41,013 nucleotides of DNA, from NCBI GenBank assembly GCA_034431435.1, contig DAOUDG010000021.1:1-41013 (forward strand). The letters run 5' to 3'. A program made the position numbers and the translations under genes. This document shows positions 32,829-39,559 of the stretch, piece by piece; the first letter of the stretch is position 1; each line of letters begins with the position of its first letter. The stretch is from JAHCIE01 sp034431435 (GTDB lineage Bacteria > Chloroflexota > Anaerolineae > Epilineales > JAHCIE01). Under the pieces are notes generated by a model that saw only the letters and a program-made list of their open reading frames with translations, did not search any database and was not told the origin of the DNA.

Positions 32829-34463
32829 ATGACTGAGACTACCACCGTCTCCCGCATCTGGCCTGATTTCCCCCGCTCCTCAGGCATCCTGCTCCATCCT
32901 ACATCTTGTCCCGGCCCCTTCGGCATGGGCGAGATTGGCCCCGTGGCCTATGATTTCGTCGACTTCCTGGCCGATGCCCAGCAGAATCTGTGGCAGGTGA
33001 TGCCTCTAGGGCCTACCGGCTACGGCGACTCGCCCTATCAGTCTTTCTCCGCTTTCGCCGGCAACCCGATGCTCATCAGCCTCGAGACGCTGGCCGAGCA
33101 AGGCTGGCTCACCGCCACTGAGTTGGTCGAGGCGCCGGCCTTCCCCCGCGACCATGTAGACTTTGGGCCGGTCATCGAGTGGCGCAACGTGATGCTGCGC
33201 AAGGCGTATGCGCGCTTTAGGGAGGGAGCCAGGCCCGAACAGCGACAGGCTGTAGCGGCGTATGCCACGGGCAATGGGGCGTGGCTGGACGACTTCGCCC
33301 TGTTCATGGCCCTCAAGGAACAGTTCTCGGCGGCGTGGTGGGACTGGCCGGCCGACATCGCTGGTCGGGACCCAATGGCCGTGGCGCGGTGGCGCGCCGA
33401 TCTGGCCGATGACATCGACCGTCACGTCTTCTACCAGTATGAATTCGACCGCCAGTGGACCGCGCTGCGCGCCTACGCCAATAAGCAGGGGGTGTCCATC
33501 ATCGGCGATATTCCCATCTTCGTCGCCTACGATAGCGCGGACGTGTGGGCGGGGCGGGACCTGTTTCGCCTGGACAAGAAGGGCCGTCCGACGGCGGTGG
33601 CGGGCGTGCCGCCCGACTATTTTAGCCCGACCGGTCAGTTGTGGGGCAACCCGCTGTATCGCTGGAACGTGATGCGCAAGAACGGCTACCAGTGGTGGAT
33701 CGACCGTTTCGAGAAGGCCTTCCGCTGGGTGGACATCGTGCGCCTCGACCACTTCCGCGGCTTCGCGGCCTACTGGGCCGTGCCGGCCAGGGAGGAGACG
33801 GCCATCAAGGGTAAGTGGGAGCCAGGCCCGGGTAAGGCTCTCTTCGAGGCCGTCCGCAAGGCCCTGGGGCCGCTGCCCATCATTGCCGAGGACCTGGGTG
33901 TCATCACCCCGGATGTAGACGCGCTACGCGAGGGGCAGGGCTTCCCCGGCATGCGGGTGTTGCAGTTCGCCTTTGGCACCGACGCCTCCAATCCGTACCT
34001 GCCGCACAACTTCACGGCCGAGACGGTGGTGTACACCGGTACCCATGACAACGACACGACGGCGGGCTGGTTCGCCCAGGCGCCTGAGGATGAGAAGGAG
34101 TTCATCCTCGAATACGCCGGCGCGCAGCCGCAGGCCGTGCCGTGGGCTATGATTCGCCTCGCCCTCGGCTCGGTGGCGCGCTGGGCGGTGTTTCCCATGC
34201 AAGACCTGTTCGCACTGGGCAGCGGGGCGCGTATGAACACGCCTGGCCGGGCCAGCGGCAACTGGTCGTGGCGCATGCCCTATATCCCGGTCGACGCCAT
34301 CAGCGGCTTGCAGCGCCTGAGCCGCACCTATGGGCGCGGCCCCCGCGCCGAGGAACTGGCCCAGGCGGCGAGACTCGCGGCAGCCGAGGGTGTGGATGTG
34401 GCGATGGGGAGCAAATCGAGCGCCACGCCGGCAAAAGTTGAGAGCGACGAGGAGGTCTTCTAG
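32829..34463 (+). CDS. malQ: 4-alpha-glucanotransferase (amylomaltase, GH77)
   Basis: 544 residues; ATG 32829 with AGAGG upstream. It transfers glucan chains between malto-oligosaccharides in maltodextrin or glycogen metabolism, in the cytoplasm. GH77 landmarks: SGILLHPTSCPGPFGMGEIG, LWQVMPLGPTGYGDSPYQS, IGDIPIFVAYDSADVW, GVPPDYFSPTGQLWGNPLY (the 250s-type loop), nucleophile Asp in IVRLDHFRGF, acid/base Glu in PIIAEDLG and the third Asp in GTHDNDTT. It has a slightly extended C-terminus (~40 residues). Of the usual short bacterial amylomaltase type. No glycogen genes adjoin it. Confidence 0.95.
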   Translation: MTETTTVSRIWPDFPRSSGILLHPTSCPGPFGMGEIGPVAYDFVDFLADAQQNLWQVMPLGPTGYGDSPYQSFSAFAGNPMLISLETLAEQGWLTATELVEAPAFPRDHVDFGPVIEWRNVMLRKAYARFREGARPEQRQAVAAYATGNGAWLDDFALFMALKEQFSAAWWDWPADIAGRDPMAVARWRADLADDIDRHVFYQYEFDRQWTALRAYANKQGVSIIGDIPIFVAYDSADVWAGRDLFRLDKKGRPTAVAGVPPDYFSPTGQLWGNPLYRWNVMRKNGYQWWIDRFEKAFRWVDIVRLDHFRGFAAYWAVPAREETAIKGKWEPGPGKALFEAVRKALGPLPIIAEDLGVITPDVDALREGQGFPGMRVLQFAFGTDASNPYLPHNFTAETVVYTGTHDNDTTAGWFAQAPEDEKEFILEYAGAQPQAVPWAMIRLALGSVARWAVFPMQDLFALGSGARMNTPGRASGNWSWRMPYIPVDAISGLQRLSRTYGRGPRAEELAQAARLAAAEGVDVAMGSKSSATPAKVESDEEVF

Positions 34464-34519
34464 GCGACCCGATTCCCCTCTCCCCCGCAGAGGGGCTAGA
34501 AAGTAGATGACATCTCACC

Positions 34520-34957
34520 ATGCGGATTCTGGTACTCCACGGTCCCAATCTTAACCTGCTGGGCGTCCGCGAGCCTGGGGTGTATGGCAGCGCAACGCTG
34601 GCCGAGATCAACACGGCGCTCCTGAACCAGGCGGCGGCCACGGGCGACGAGGTGCGCGTGCTGCAGTCCAACCACGAGGGCGAGTTGATCGACGCGCTGC
34701 ACGCGGCGCGCGGCTGGGCCAATGGCGTGCTCATCAACCCGGGCGCGTTCACCCACTATTCCTACGCCCTGCGCGACGCCGTAGCCGCTGTTGGCCTGCC
34801 GACGGTCGAGATTCACCTGTCGAACATCCACGCCCGCGAGACCTTCCGACACACATCGGTCATTGCGCCGGTGTGCGTTGGGCAAATCTGCGGCTTCGGG
34901 CCACTGTCATACCGCCTGGGCCTGGCCGCGCTCCTGGAGCGGCTCTCGTCCGCCTAG
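34520..34957 (+). CDS. aroQ: 3-dehydroquinate dehydratase, type II
   Basis: 145 residues from ATG 34520, with no obvious Shine-Dalgarno. It dehydrates 3-dehydroquinate to 3-dehydroshikimate (third step). Motifs of the dodecameric type II enzyme: HGPNLNLLGVREPGVYG (catalytic Tyr in VYG), QSNHEGELIDAL, NPGAFTHYSYALRDA, VEIHLSNIHARETFRHTS and GQICGFGPLSY. It stands apart from the other aro loci, between malQ and a secreted GH99-like protein. aroK and aroC are not in the window. Confidence 0.96.
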   Translation: MRILVLHGPNLNLLGVREPGVYGSATLAEINTALLNQAAATGDEVRVLQSNHEGELIDALHAARGWANGVLINPGAFTHYSYALRDAVAAVGLPTVEIHLSNIHARETFRHTSVIAPVCVGQICGFGPLSYRLGLAALLERLSSA

Positions 34958-34968
34958 AAAGCCTAAGT

Positions 34969-36435
34969 GTGCGTACTCTCATCCTGGCCGTCGTCGTCGG
35001 CCTCGCCCTGTTGGCCGCCGCCACGCGGCCCATGCCGACCCGCGCCGATGGCCCTCTTGCTCTTGCCTTCTATTACGCCTGGTTCGACGAGAACTCCTGG
35101 TCGCCCGACCAGGTTCCTGACTTCCCCACCCCCCGCTATGCCTCCAGCGACCGCAGCGCCATCGAGCGTCACGTCGACCAGGCGAAGGGAGCGGGATTGG
35201 ATGGGTTGGTGCAGAGTTGGTGGGGGCCAGACAACCCTACCGACACTAACTTCCGCACCCTGCTCGATGTCGCCAATGCCAGAGGCTTCAAGGCGGGCGT
35301 CGACTTCGAGCTGACCTCCCCCTTCTATGGCGGCGACCGCGGGGCCATCACGGACGGCCTGCGCTATCTCATCCAGACTCACACCGGCCACCCGGCGTAT
35401 TTGCGTTGGAACGGCAAGCCTGTCATCTTCTTCTGGCGGCAGAACATGCTGCCGGTGGGCGCGTGGCAGGCGATTCGCCGCCAACTGGACCCTGAGCACA
35501 AGACACTGTGGATCGCCGAGGGGACCGACACGTCATACCTGGCCGAGTTCGACGGCCTGCATGGCTATTCCGTCGCCTGGACGGGCGACCCGGCCCCGAC
35601 GCTGGTGCGTTGGGCCAATGCTGTGCGCCGCGCGGGTGACAAGATTTTCGTCGCCACGGCCATGCCTGGCTACGATGACACACGGCTGGCCGGGCAGCGC
35701 AGCGGCGTGTTCCGCCGCGAGCGGGCCGGCGGCGCGTACTACCGCGAGACGTTCCGGGGCGCGCAGGAGAGCGGCGCGGATTGGGTGATCGTCACGTCGT
35801 TCAACGAGTGGCCGGAAGGGTCGTACATCGAACCGAGCGAGGCTTACGGCGATTTCTATCTCAAGCTGACCGGCGAGCTGGTGCGCGCCTGGAAGTCGGG
35901 GGCTGCCGCCGCCGCGCCACCCGCCGCGCCCGCGACTGGCCCCGCGACGGCCAACACGCCGGGCGATGCCTTGCGCGCCGAGGCGCAGAACCGCCAGGCC
36001 ATTCAGTTCAACCCCGGCGCGGCGCTCCAGCAGCGTATCTTTGCCGACCGCTTCGTGCCCAACTCGGCCGAGTTCAGCCTCGATGCGGATGGCGTGCGGC
36101 ATACGGCGCAACGCGCCGAGAATCTGGCAACGGGCGAGGTGCGCCTGTACTGGGTGCGCGGCGAGGACTGGGGCGCGGTGCAGTGGAGCGCGCCCGACCA
36201 GTCGCCGGGTGGGCTGGCCGCCGAGGCGCAGCGCAACCAGGCGATCCAGTTCAACCCGCAGGCGGCGCTTCAAAAGCGTATCTTCGCCGACGGCTTCGTA
36301 CCCAACTCGCCGGAGTTCACGCTGGACGTGGGTGGCGCGGGCTACACGGCGCAGCGGGCCGAGAACCTCGCCAATGGCGTGGTGCGCATCTACTTCGTGA
36401 GGGGCAACGAGTGGGGCGCGGTGCAGTTCGTGTAG
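34969..36435 (+). CDS. Secreted GH99-like protein with two C-terminal tandem repeats
   Basis: 488 residues; GTG 34969 is chosen because it opens the signal peptide (RTLILAVVVGLALLAAATRP). The catalytic-like domain (about 30-310) has LAFYYAWFDENSW, AKGAGLDGLVQSWWGP, YLRWNGKPVIFFWRQ and VIVTSFNEWPEGSYIEPSEA, the pattern of the GH99 / GH71-like endo-mannanase clan; the Glu residues of NEWPEG fit the active site. A Pro/Ala linker follows. Two tandem repeats of ~72 residues (335-406 and 416-488) share QAIQFNP.AALQ.RIFAD.F, then VPNS.EF.LD and TAQRAENLA; each ends in WGAVQ. They may bind the surface or glycans (inference). No upstream Shine-Dalgarno of quality is seen. Confidence 0.8.
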   Translation: MRTLILAVVVGLALLAAATRPMPTRADGPLALAFYYAWFDENSWSPDQVPDFPTPRYASSDRSAIERHVDQAKGAGLDGLVQSWWGPDNPTDTNFRTLLDVANARGFKAGVDFELTSPFYGGDRGAITDGLRYLIQTHTGHPAYLRWNGKPVIFFWRQNMLPVGAWQAIRRQLDPEHKTLWIAEGTDTSYLAEFDGLHGYSVAWTGDPAPTLVRWANAVRRAGDKIFVATAMPGYDDTRLAGQRSGVFRRERAGGAYYRETFRGAQESGADWVIVTSFNEWPEGSYIEPSEAYGDFYLKLTGELVRAWKSGAAAAAPPAAPATGPATANTPGDALRAEAQNRQAIQFNPGAALQQRIFADRFVPNSAEFSLDADGVRHTAQRAENLATGEVRLYWVRGEDWGAVQWSAPDQSPGGLAAEAQRNQAIQFNPQAALQKRIFADGFVPNSPEFTLDVGGAGYTAQRAENLANGVVRIYFVRGNEWGAVQFV

Positions 36436-36508
36436 GGGAGTATCCGCCGAGTGGCGACATCAGTGTCGGTCATTGGTATGATTTGCTGTACTGGAAGCGT
36501 CTGACCCC

Positions 36509-36538
36509 TTGACGCGCAGTGGCTGGGCGTGGTATGCT
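36509..36538 (+). promoter_or_regulatory. Promoter of the zinc-ribbon locus
   Basis: -35 TTGACG (36509-36514, 5 of 6), 18-base spacer, extended -10 TGGTATGCT (36530-36538). The predicted start near 36545 is followed by a dyad, GAGACA (36548-36553) with TGTCTC (36556-36561). Confidence 0.65.
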
Positions 36539-36574
36539 GGCGAGTGTGAGACAACTGTCTCGTTGGAGGTAGTG

Positions 36575-36676
36575 ATGGTCTTGGTGTGTCAGTTCCACAA
36601 CCCGATAGCCGACGACCTACGGCTCGCCATCTGGATGAGCCGCTGGGGCGGGCCATGTCTCGACGGGGCTGACTGA
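36575..36676 (+). CDS. 33-codon small ORF, possible leader peptide
   Basis: ATG 36575 to TGA 36674-36676, with GGAGGT (36565-36570) at tight spacing, the best ribosome binding site in this region. It begins MVLVCQFHNPIADDLRLAIW and ends GPCLDGAD; two Trp codons lie at 20 and 24. A strong terminator follows 24 bases later and a zinc-ribbon gene after that, so it may be a regulatory leader. It matches no family that I know. Confidence 0.5.
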   Translation: MVLVCQFHNPIADDLRLAIWMSRWGGPCLDGAD

Positions 36677-36699
36677 GCTACCCTTCTCAGTGACCTCCC

Positions 36700-36738
36700 T
36701 CGCGCGTGGCCTCCCCAGGCTACGCGCGATTTCTTTCT
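36700..36738 (+). terminator. Intrinsic terminator or attenuator ahead of the zinc-ribbon genes
   Basis: A 13-bp stem, TCGCGCGTGGCCT (36700-36712) with AGGCTACGCGCGA (36717-36729), one G-U pair and loop CCCC, is followed by TTTCTTTCT. It lies between the small ORF and the next gene on the same strand, only 15 bases before that gene's start. Confidence 0.75.
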
Positions 36739-36753
36739 AGAAGGGAGGTTAGC

Positions 36754-36990
36754 ATGCCTGGTCAACTGACCGGCTACATCTGCACGTGCTGCGGCTTCAT
36801 CATCATCGAGTTGAAGCCTGTGTCGCCCTGGTGCCCGCTGTGCGCCATGTGGGGCCGCACAGCGGGACGCATGGAGGCGGTGGCCGACGCCGGTGCGGTG
36901 AAGTTCCTGGCCGTGGTGCTCCATGTGGGCGAGACGACGGAGCCGGCGCCAATCGCGACCTTGCTGCCCGAACTGCCCGCGACGGACTGA
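36754..36990 (+). CDS. Small zinc-ribbon protein 1
   Basis: 78 residues from ATG 36754, with AAGGGAGG 6 bases upstream. Two Cys pairs, CTCC (residues ~10-13) and CPLC (~27-30), fit a rubredoxin-like zinc ribbon: YICTCCGFIIIELKPVSPWC. The rest is short and hydrophobic-acidic. I cannot assign a function. The next gene encodes a similar ribbon 45 bases downstream, likely by duplication. Confidence 0.65.
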   Translation: MPGQLTGYICTCCGFIIIELKPVSPWCPLCAMWGRTAGRMEAVADAGAVKFLAVVLHVGETTEPAPIATLLPELPATD

Positions 36991-37035
36991 GGCGTGTCGG
37001 TGTAAGGTGTCCAAAGGGTGAGAGGAGGTGTTGTT

Positions 37036-37347
37036 ATGACTGCTGTACTGCGCGCCCAGGTCTGCCCGACCTGCGGCTACGGTTTCGTCGAGCCGGTTCC
37101 CGTGGGCCTGTGCCCCATCTGCCGCTTCTACGGCGTCGCCAGCTACCTGGTCGAGGTCGAGGATCGCGCGCTGGTCATGGCGCTGGCGCTGGAGCGCGCC
37201 ATCGACGAGCCGCTGCCTCGGCAGCCACGTCGGCGACGCGCCAGGTCGCGCCGTGGCCGCGCCAATCAAGAAAGCGGAATGAGTGCGACAGAGATGACCC
37301 TATCGCGGGTGGCCGCGCCAGCCAACGCTCGTGGAGCGGCGGGCTGA
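37036..37347 (+). CDS. Small zinc-ribbon protein 2
   Basis: 103 residues; ATG 37036 with GAGGAGG upstream (the frame opens 6 codons earlier without a better start). The N-terminus has CPTC (~10-13) and CPIC (~27-30) around GYGFVEPVPVGL, the same spacing as in the preceding protein. The C-terminal third is Arg-rich (RQPRRRRARSRRGRA), which could bind nucleic acid. Function unknown. Confidence 0.65.
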   Translation: MTAVLRAQVCPTCGYGFVEPVPVGLCPICRFYGVASYLVEVEDRALVMALALERAIDEPLPRQPRRRRARSRRGRANQESGMSATEMTLSRVAAPANARGAAG

Positions 37348-37392
37348 CGCGGCCACCCCAGAATGCGTTCGGCGCGATGGCGCGCATCAGAC

Positions 37393-37421
37393 TTGACAAG
37401 GCCGGGGCCCTATGCTATAAT
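37393..37421 (+). promoter_or_regulatory. Perfect-consensus promoter of the tRNA array
   Basis: -35 TTGACA (37393-37398), exactly 17 bases, -10 TATAAT (37416-37421). Both boxes are perfect, as is common for stable-RNA promoters. No comparable promoter is seen inside the array. Confidence 0.85.
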
Positions 37422-37659
37422 GCTGTCCCACACGGTAAATGAGGGAACTGGAAGCAGCGTGAGAGTCGACGCGACGAGCCACACGGTATTCTTGAACACG
37501 ACCCCGCTAAGCGGGATGGTGTGGCGCGGTGCGTCTGAGTTGCCCCACTTCCCGCGTCGCCGAGCCGGCGGAGGGCCTTGAGTCTGGCATACCAGGACAG
37601 GCTTCTTCCGGCGGCGTGACCTCCAGCGGTTCACGCCGTTGTTCTTTCTCAATCCAGAT
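37422..37659 (+). other. Long leader of the tRNA transcript
   Basis: About 230 bases lie between the promoter and the first tRNA. I see no ORF of note (one 7-codon frame at 37439). A small hairpin CCCGC-TAA-GCGGG occurs near 37505. A terminator-like hairpin stands at its end. The stretch does not match T-box, 6S, SRP or tmRNA signatures that I know. Confidence 0.4.
37612..37649 (+). terminator. Terminator-like hairpin before the first tRNA
   Basis: CGGCGTGACC (37612-37621) pairs with GGTTCACGCCG (37628-37638) with one bulged base, followed by TTGTTCTTTCTC. It ends 11 bases before tRNA-Arg(GCG), so it could attenuate the array or act as a processing signal. Confidence 0.5.
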
Positions 37660-37731
37660 GTCCCCGTAGCTCAGTGGAAGAGCGTTGGGTTGCGGACCCA
37701 AAGGTCGCAGGTTCAAGTCCTGCCGGGGATG
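37660..37731 (+). tRNA. tRNA-Arg(GCG)
   Basis: Full cloverleaf: acceptor GTCCCCG with CGGGGAT, anticodon stem TTGGG/CCCAA, loop TTGCGGA, anticodon GCG reading CGC. Discriminator G73, next base C; no CCA. GCG is unusual: most bacteria read CGC with an inosine ACG anticodon. Confidence 0.9.
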
Positions 37732-37756
37732 CTCAGCAGGCGCGAGCCTGTCGTGT

Positions 37757-37827
37757 GCCCCCATAGCTCAGTGGAAGAGCATTGGCCTCCGGAGCCAAAG
37801 GCGCAGGTTCGAGTCCTGCTGGGGGTA
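37757..37827 (+). tRNA. tRNA-Arg(CCG)
   Basis: Acceptor GCCCCCA with TGGGGGT, anticodon stem TTGGC/GCCAA, loop CTCCGGA, anticodon CCG. Discriminator A73; CCA is encoded at 37828-37830. Confidence 0.93.
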
Positions 37828-37843
37828 CCAGGTCGGTGATCAA

Positions 37844-37927
<84 letters not shown>

Positions 37928-37947
37928 CTGAGGTCAACTCTACATAG

Positions 37948-38031
<84 letters not shown>

Positions 38032-38071
38032 CCTTAACAACGTAAGGCGTTTCATACAGGGTAAGGCGGTA

Positions 38072-38472
38072 GCAGAGATGCCGTCGCTGGGCCACTGGCC
38101 CAGAGGAACTTCCCGACTCCTCGTTCCGCAGGCGCGGAACAGGCCACCCGCTGAAACAGCAAGGCGGGGCGTCGCAGCGGCAACGCTGCGGTGACGCAAG
38201 GCGACAACAGAGAGCAGACCCGCCACGCGGCGCAAGCCGCGGGGTGAGGGGTGAAAGGGTAGGGTAAGAGCCTACCAGCGTTCACCGTAAGGTGGGCGGC
38301 TAGGTGACTGCGCTGGCTGAGGGGGAGTAAGGCGGGTGGGGCGGGCCATGCGGTTCGCTCCCGTCGCAGCAGCGTCGGTGAGGGTGGGTTACACCCACCA
38401 GGCCAGACGCGGCCACCCTATATCGGGGTGAGACAGATGACGGCTCACACAGAATCGGGGGTATATCTCTTC
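38072..38472 (+). ncRNA. rnpB: RNase P RNA (bacterial type A-like)
   Basis: The ~400-base gap between the fourth and fifth tRNA carries the RNase P RNA core. CR-II: AACAGAGAGCAGACC at 38206-38220. CR-III: GGGGTGAAAGGGTAGGGTAA then GAGCCTACC at ~38248-38276. CR-IV-like AGTAAGGC near 38331. CR-V: ACAGAATCGGGG at 38449-38460. P1 pairs AGAGAT (38074-38079) with ATCTCT (38465-38470); P2 pairs GCCGTC (38080-38085) with GACGGC (38439-38444). CR-I, GAGGAACTTCCCGACTCC (38103-38120), departs from the usual GAGGAAAGTCCGGGCTCC, but P4 is kept: CCCGA (38112-38116) pairs with TCGGG (38455-38459). This ribozyme matures the 5' ends of the tRNAs around it. Ends are placed from P1 and are approximate. Confidence 0.88.
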
Positions 38473-38485
38473 TCCGCGCTCACCA

Positions 38486-38557
38486 GCCCCTGTAGCTCAG
38501 AGGAAGAGCAGCTGCCTTCTAAGCAGCCGGTCGGGGGTTCGAATCCCTCCAGGGGTA
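38486..38557 (+). tRNA. tRNA-Arg(TCT)
   Basis: Acceptor GCCCCTG with CAGGGGT, stem GCTGC/GCAGC, loop CTTCTAA, anticodon TCT. A73 then CT. One of only two anticodons in the array with U34. Confidence 0.93.
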
Positions 38558-38568
38558 CTCGACCCTCT

Positions 38569-38641
38569 GCCCCCGTAGCTCAAATGGAAGAGCAAGCCCG
38601 TCCTAAGGGTGAGGTTGGGGGTTCGAGTCCCTCCGGGGGTA
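38569..38641 (+). tRNA. tRNA-Arg(CCT)
   Basis: Acceptor GCCCCCG with CGGGGGT, loop GTCCTAA, anticodon CCT. The anticodon stem AGCCC/GGGTG has an A27-G43 mismatch and a G-U, and base 32 is G, so the stem is weaker than in its neighbours. A73 then CT. Confidence 0.85.
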
Positions 38642-38722
38642 CTGGCGGGTGTCGAAGCCACCGAAGTCGACACGTCGCGATGTAAGAAACGCCAGATACA
38701 GGCATCCCAAAGATGCCACTAC
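38642..38722 (+). other. Spacer with small hairpin
   Basis: No tRNA here. GGCATC and GATGCC (about 38701-38717) form a 6-bp hairpin with loop CCAAA shortly before the initiator tRNA. Confidence 0.4.
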
Positions 38723-38794
38723 TGCGGGGTAGAGCAGAGGCAGCTCGTCAGGCTCATAACCTGAAGGTCATGGGTTCGAGTCCCATCCCCGCGA
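38723..38794 (+). tRNA. Initiator tRNA-fMet(CAT), copy 1
   Basis: Loop CTCATAA, anticodon CAT. Called initiator from the D-stem GAGC/GCTC, which puts purine 11 against pyrimidine 24, and from the weak 1-72 position (T1 opposite G72). The anticodon stem is TCAGG/CCTGA, so the three usual G-C pairs at 29-31/39-41 are reduced to two. A73 then CT. The copy at 40479-40550 is identical. Confidence 0.9.
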
Positions 38795-38798
38795 CTAA

Positions 38799-38871
38799 AC
38801 CTCCGTAGCTCAATTGGCAGAGCAGGCGGCTCTTAACCGCTTGGTTGTAGGTTCGAGTCCTACCGGGGGTA
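38799..38871 (+). tRNA. tRNA-Lys(CTT)
   Basis: Acceptor ACCTCCG with CGGGGGT (one T-G), stem GGCGG/CCGCT, loop CTCTTAA, anticodon CTT. A73, CCA encoded at 38872-38874. Only four bases separate it from the initiator tRNA. Confidence 0.92.
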
Positions 38872-38875
38872 CCAG

Positions 38876-38948
38876 GGCGCATTCGTCTAGGGGCCCAGGA
38901 CACGGCCCTCTCAAGGCCGAGACACGGGTTCGAATCCCGTATGCGCTA
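38876..38948 (+). tRNA. tRNA-Glu(CTC)
   Basis: Acceptor GGCGCAT with ATGCGCT, stem CGGCC/GGCCG, loop CTCTCAA, anticodon CTC. A73 then CC. The D-arm opening CGTCTAG is typical of bacterial tRNA-Glu. Confidence 0.92.
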
Positions 38949-38953
38949 CCTGA

Positions 38954-39024
38954 TGGGGGATCGTCTAGCGGTAGGACAGCTGACTCTGGATCAGCCAGCC
39001 GAGGTTCGAATCCTCGTCCCCCAG
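38954..39024 (+). tRNA. tRNA-Gln(CTG)
   Basis: Acceptor TGGGGGA with TCCCCCA, stem GCTGA/TCAGC, loop CTCTGGA, anticodon CTG. G73 as usual for Gln, then CT. Confidence 0.93.
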
Positions 39025-39029
39025 CTTCC

Positions 39030-39102
39030 GCCGAGGTAGCTCAGTTGGTAGAGCACACGACTGAAAATTGTGGTGTCGGCAGTTCGATTCTGCCCCTCGG
39101 CA
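39030..39102 (+). tRNA. tRNA-Phe(GAA)
   Basis: Acceptor GCCGAGG with CCTCGGC, stem CACGA/TTGTG, loop CTGAAAA, anticodon GAA. A73 then CT. Confidence 0.94.
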
Positions 39103-39173
39103 CTCAGCCTTCCCCGTTCACATGGTCAACCGCATAGGCGACCCATACGAGCGCAAGGCGGGCCAGGGGACCT

Positions 39174-39246
39174 CTCCCCATCGTCTAGTGGACCAGGACG
39201 CGGCCCTTTCAAGGCTGAAACACGGGTTCGAATCCCGTTGGGGGGA
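39174..39246 (+). tRNA. tRNA-Glu(TTC)
   Basis: Acceptor CTCCCCA with TGGGGGG, loop CTTTCAA, anticodon TTC. A73, CCA encoded at 39247-39249. Closely similar in the D- and T-arms to tRNA-Glu(CTC). Confidence 0.92.
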
Positions 39247-39298
39247 CCACGTCCGCGTTGGTGGGTGGGCGACCACCCCAGCAACGACGATATTTTGA

Positions 39299-39371
39299 TC
39301 CGCGGTAGCTCAGTCGGTAGAGCGGTCGGCTGTTAACCGATTGGTCGCAGGTTCGAGTCCTGCCCGCGGAG
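39299..39371 (+). tRNA. tRNA-Asn(GTT)
   Basis: Acceptor TCCGCGG with CCGCGGA, stem GTCGG/CCGAT, loop CTGTTAA, anticodon GTT. G73, then CT. Confidence 0.94.
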
Positions 39372-39396
39372 CTGTGGGGACGTTAACAAAGGGTTG

Positions 39397-39471
39397 GCCC
39401 TCGCAGAGCAGTTTGGAGTGCTCATCACACTGTCAATGTGAAGATCGCGGGTTCAAGTCCCGTCGAGGGTG
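39397..39471 (+). tRNA. tRNA-Asp(GTC)
   Basis: Acceptor GCCCTCG with CGAGGGT, stem TCACA/TGTGA, loop CTGTCAA, anticodon GTC, G73 as usual for Asp. Unusual: base 8 is C instead of the near-universal U, and the D-stem GAGC/GCTC gives A11-U24, otherwise seen in initiators. The arms pair well, so it does not look like a pseudogene. Confidence 0.85.
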
Positions 39472-39482
39472 CTTCGCGAGGC

Positions 39483-39550
39483 GAGATTAGGGATTAGACA
39501 TTTGAGATTAGGGCTGTGGCGCTAGTCTCCAATCTCTAGTCTCTAATCTC
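39483..39550. repeat. Iterated-word inverted repeat, spacer A
   Basis: Left side (39483-39511) repeats GAGATTAG / GGATTAG; right side (39522-39550) carries CTAGTCTC / AATCTC / CTAATCTC. Imperfect but long complementarity in the spacer before tRNA-His. Confidence 0.55.
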
Positions 39551-39559
39551 CTGGGTATG

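Noticed and set aside
36754..37347. The twin zinc-ribbon genes as rubredoxins or anti-TRAP proteins.
   Set aside because: Cys spacing is only loosely rubredoxin-like and the DnaJ-type motif of anti-TRAP is missing; left as unknown.
37439..37462. Seven-codon ORF in the tRNA leader as a leader peptide.
   Set aside because: No ribosome binding site of quality and no codon bias.
37422..37659. Possible T-box, SRP RNA or tmRNA in the tRNA leader.
   Set aside because: I found none of their conserved cores (T-box antiterminator bulge, SRP tetraloop motif, tmRNA Ala acceptor).
38642..38722. Possible extra tRNA between Arg(CCT) and fMet.
   Set aside because: No T-arm or anticodon arm can be formed; only a small hairpin.
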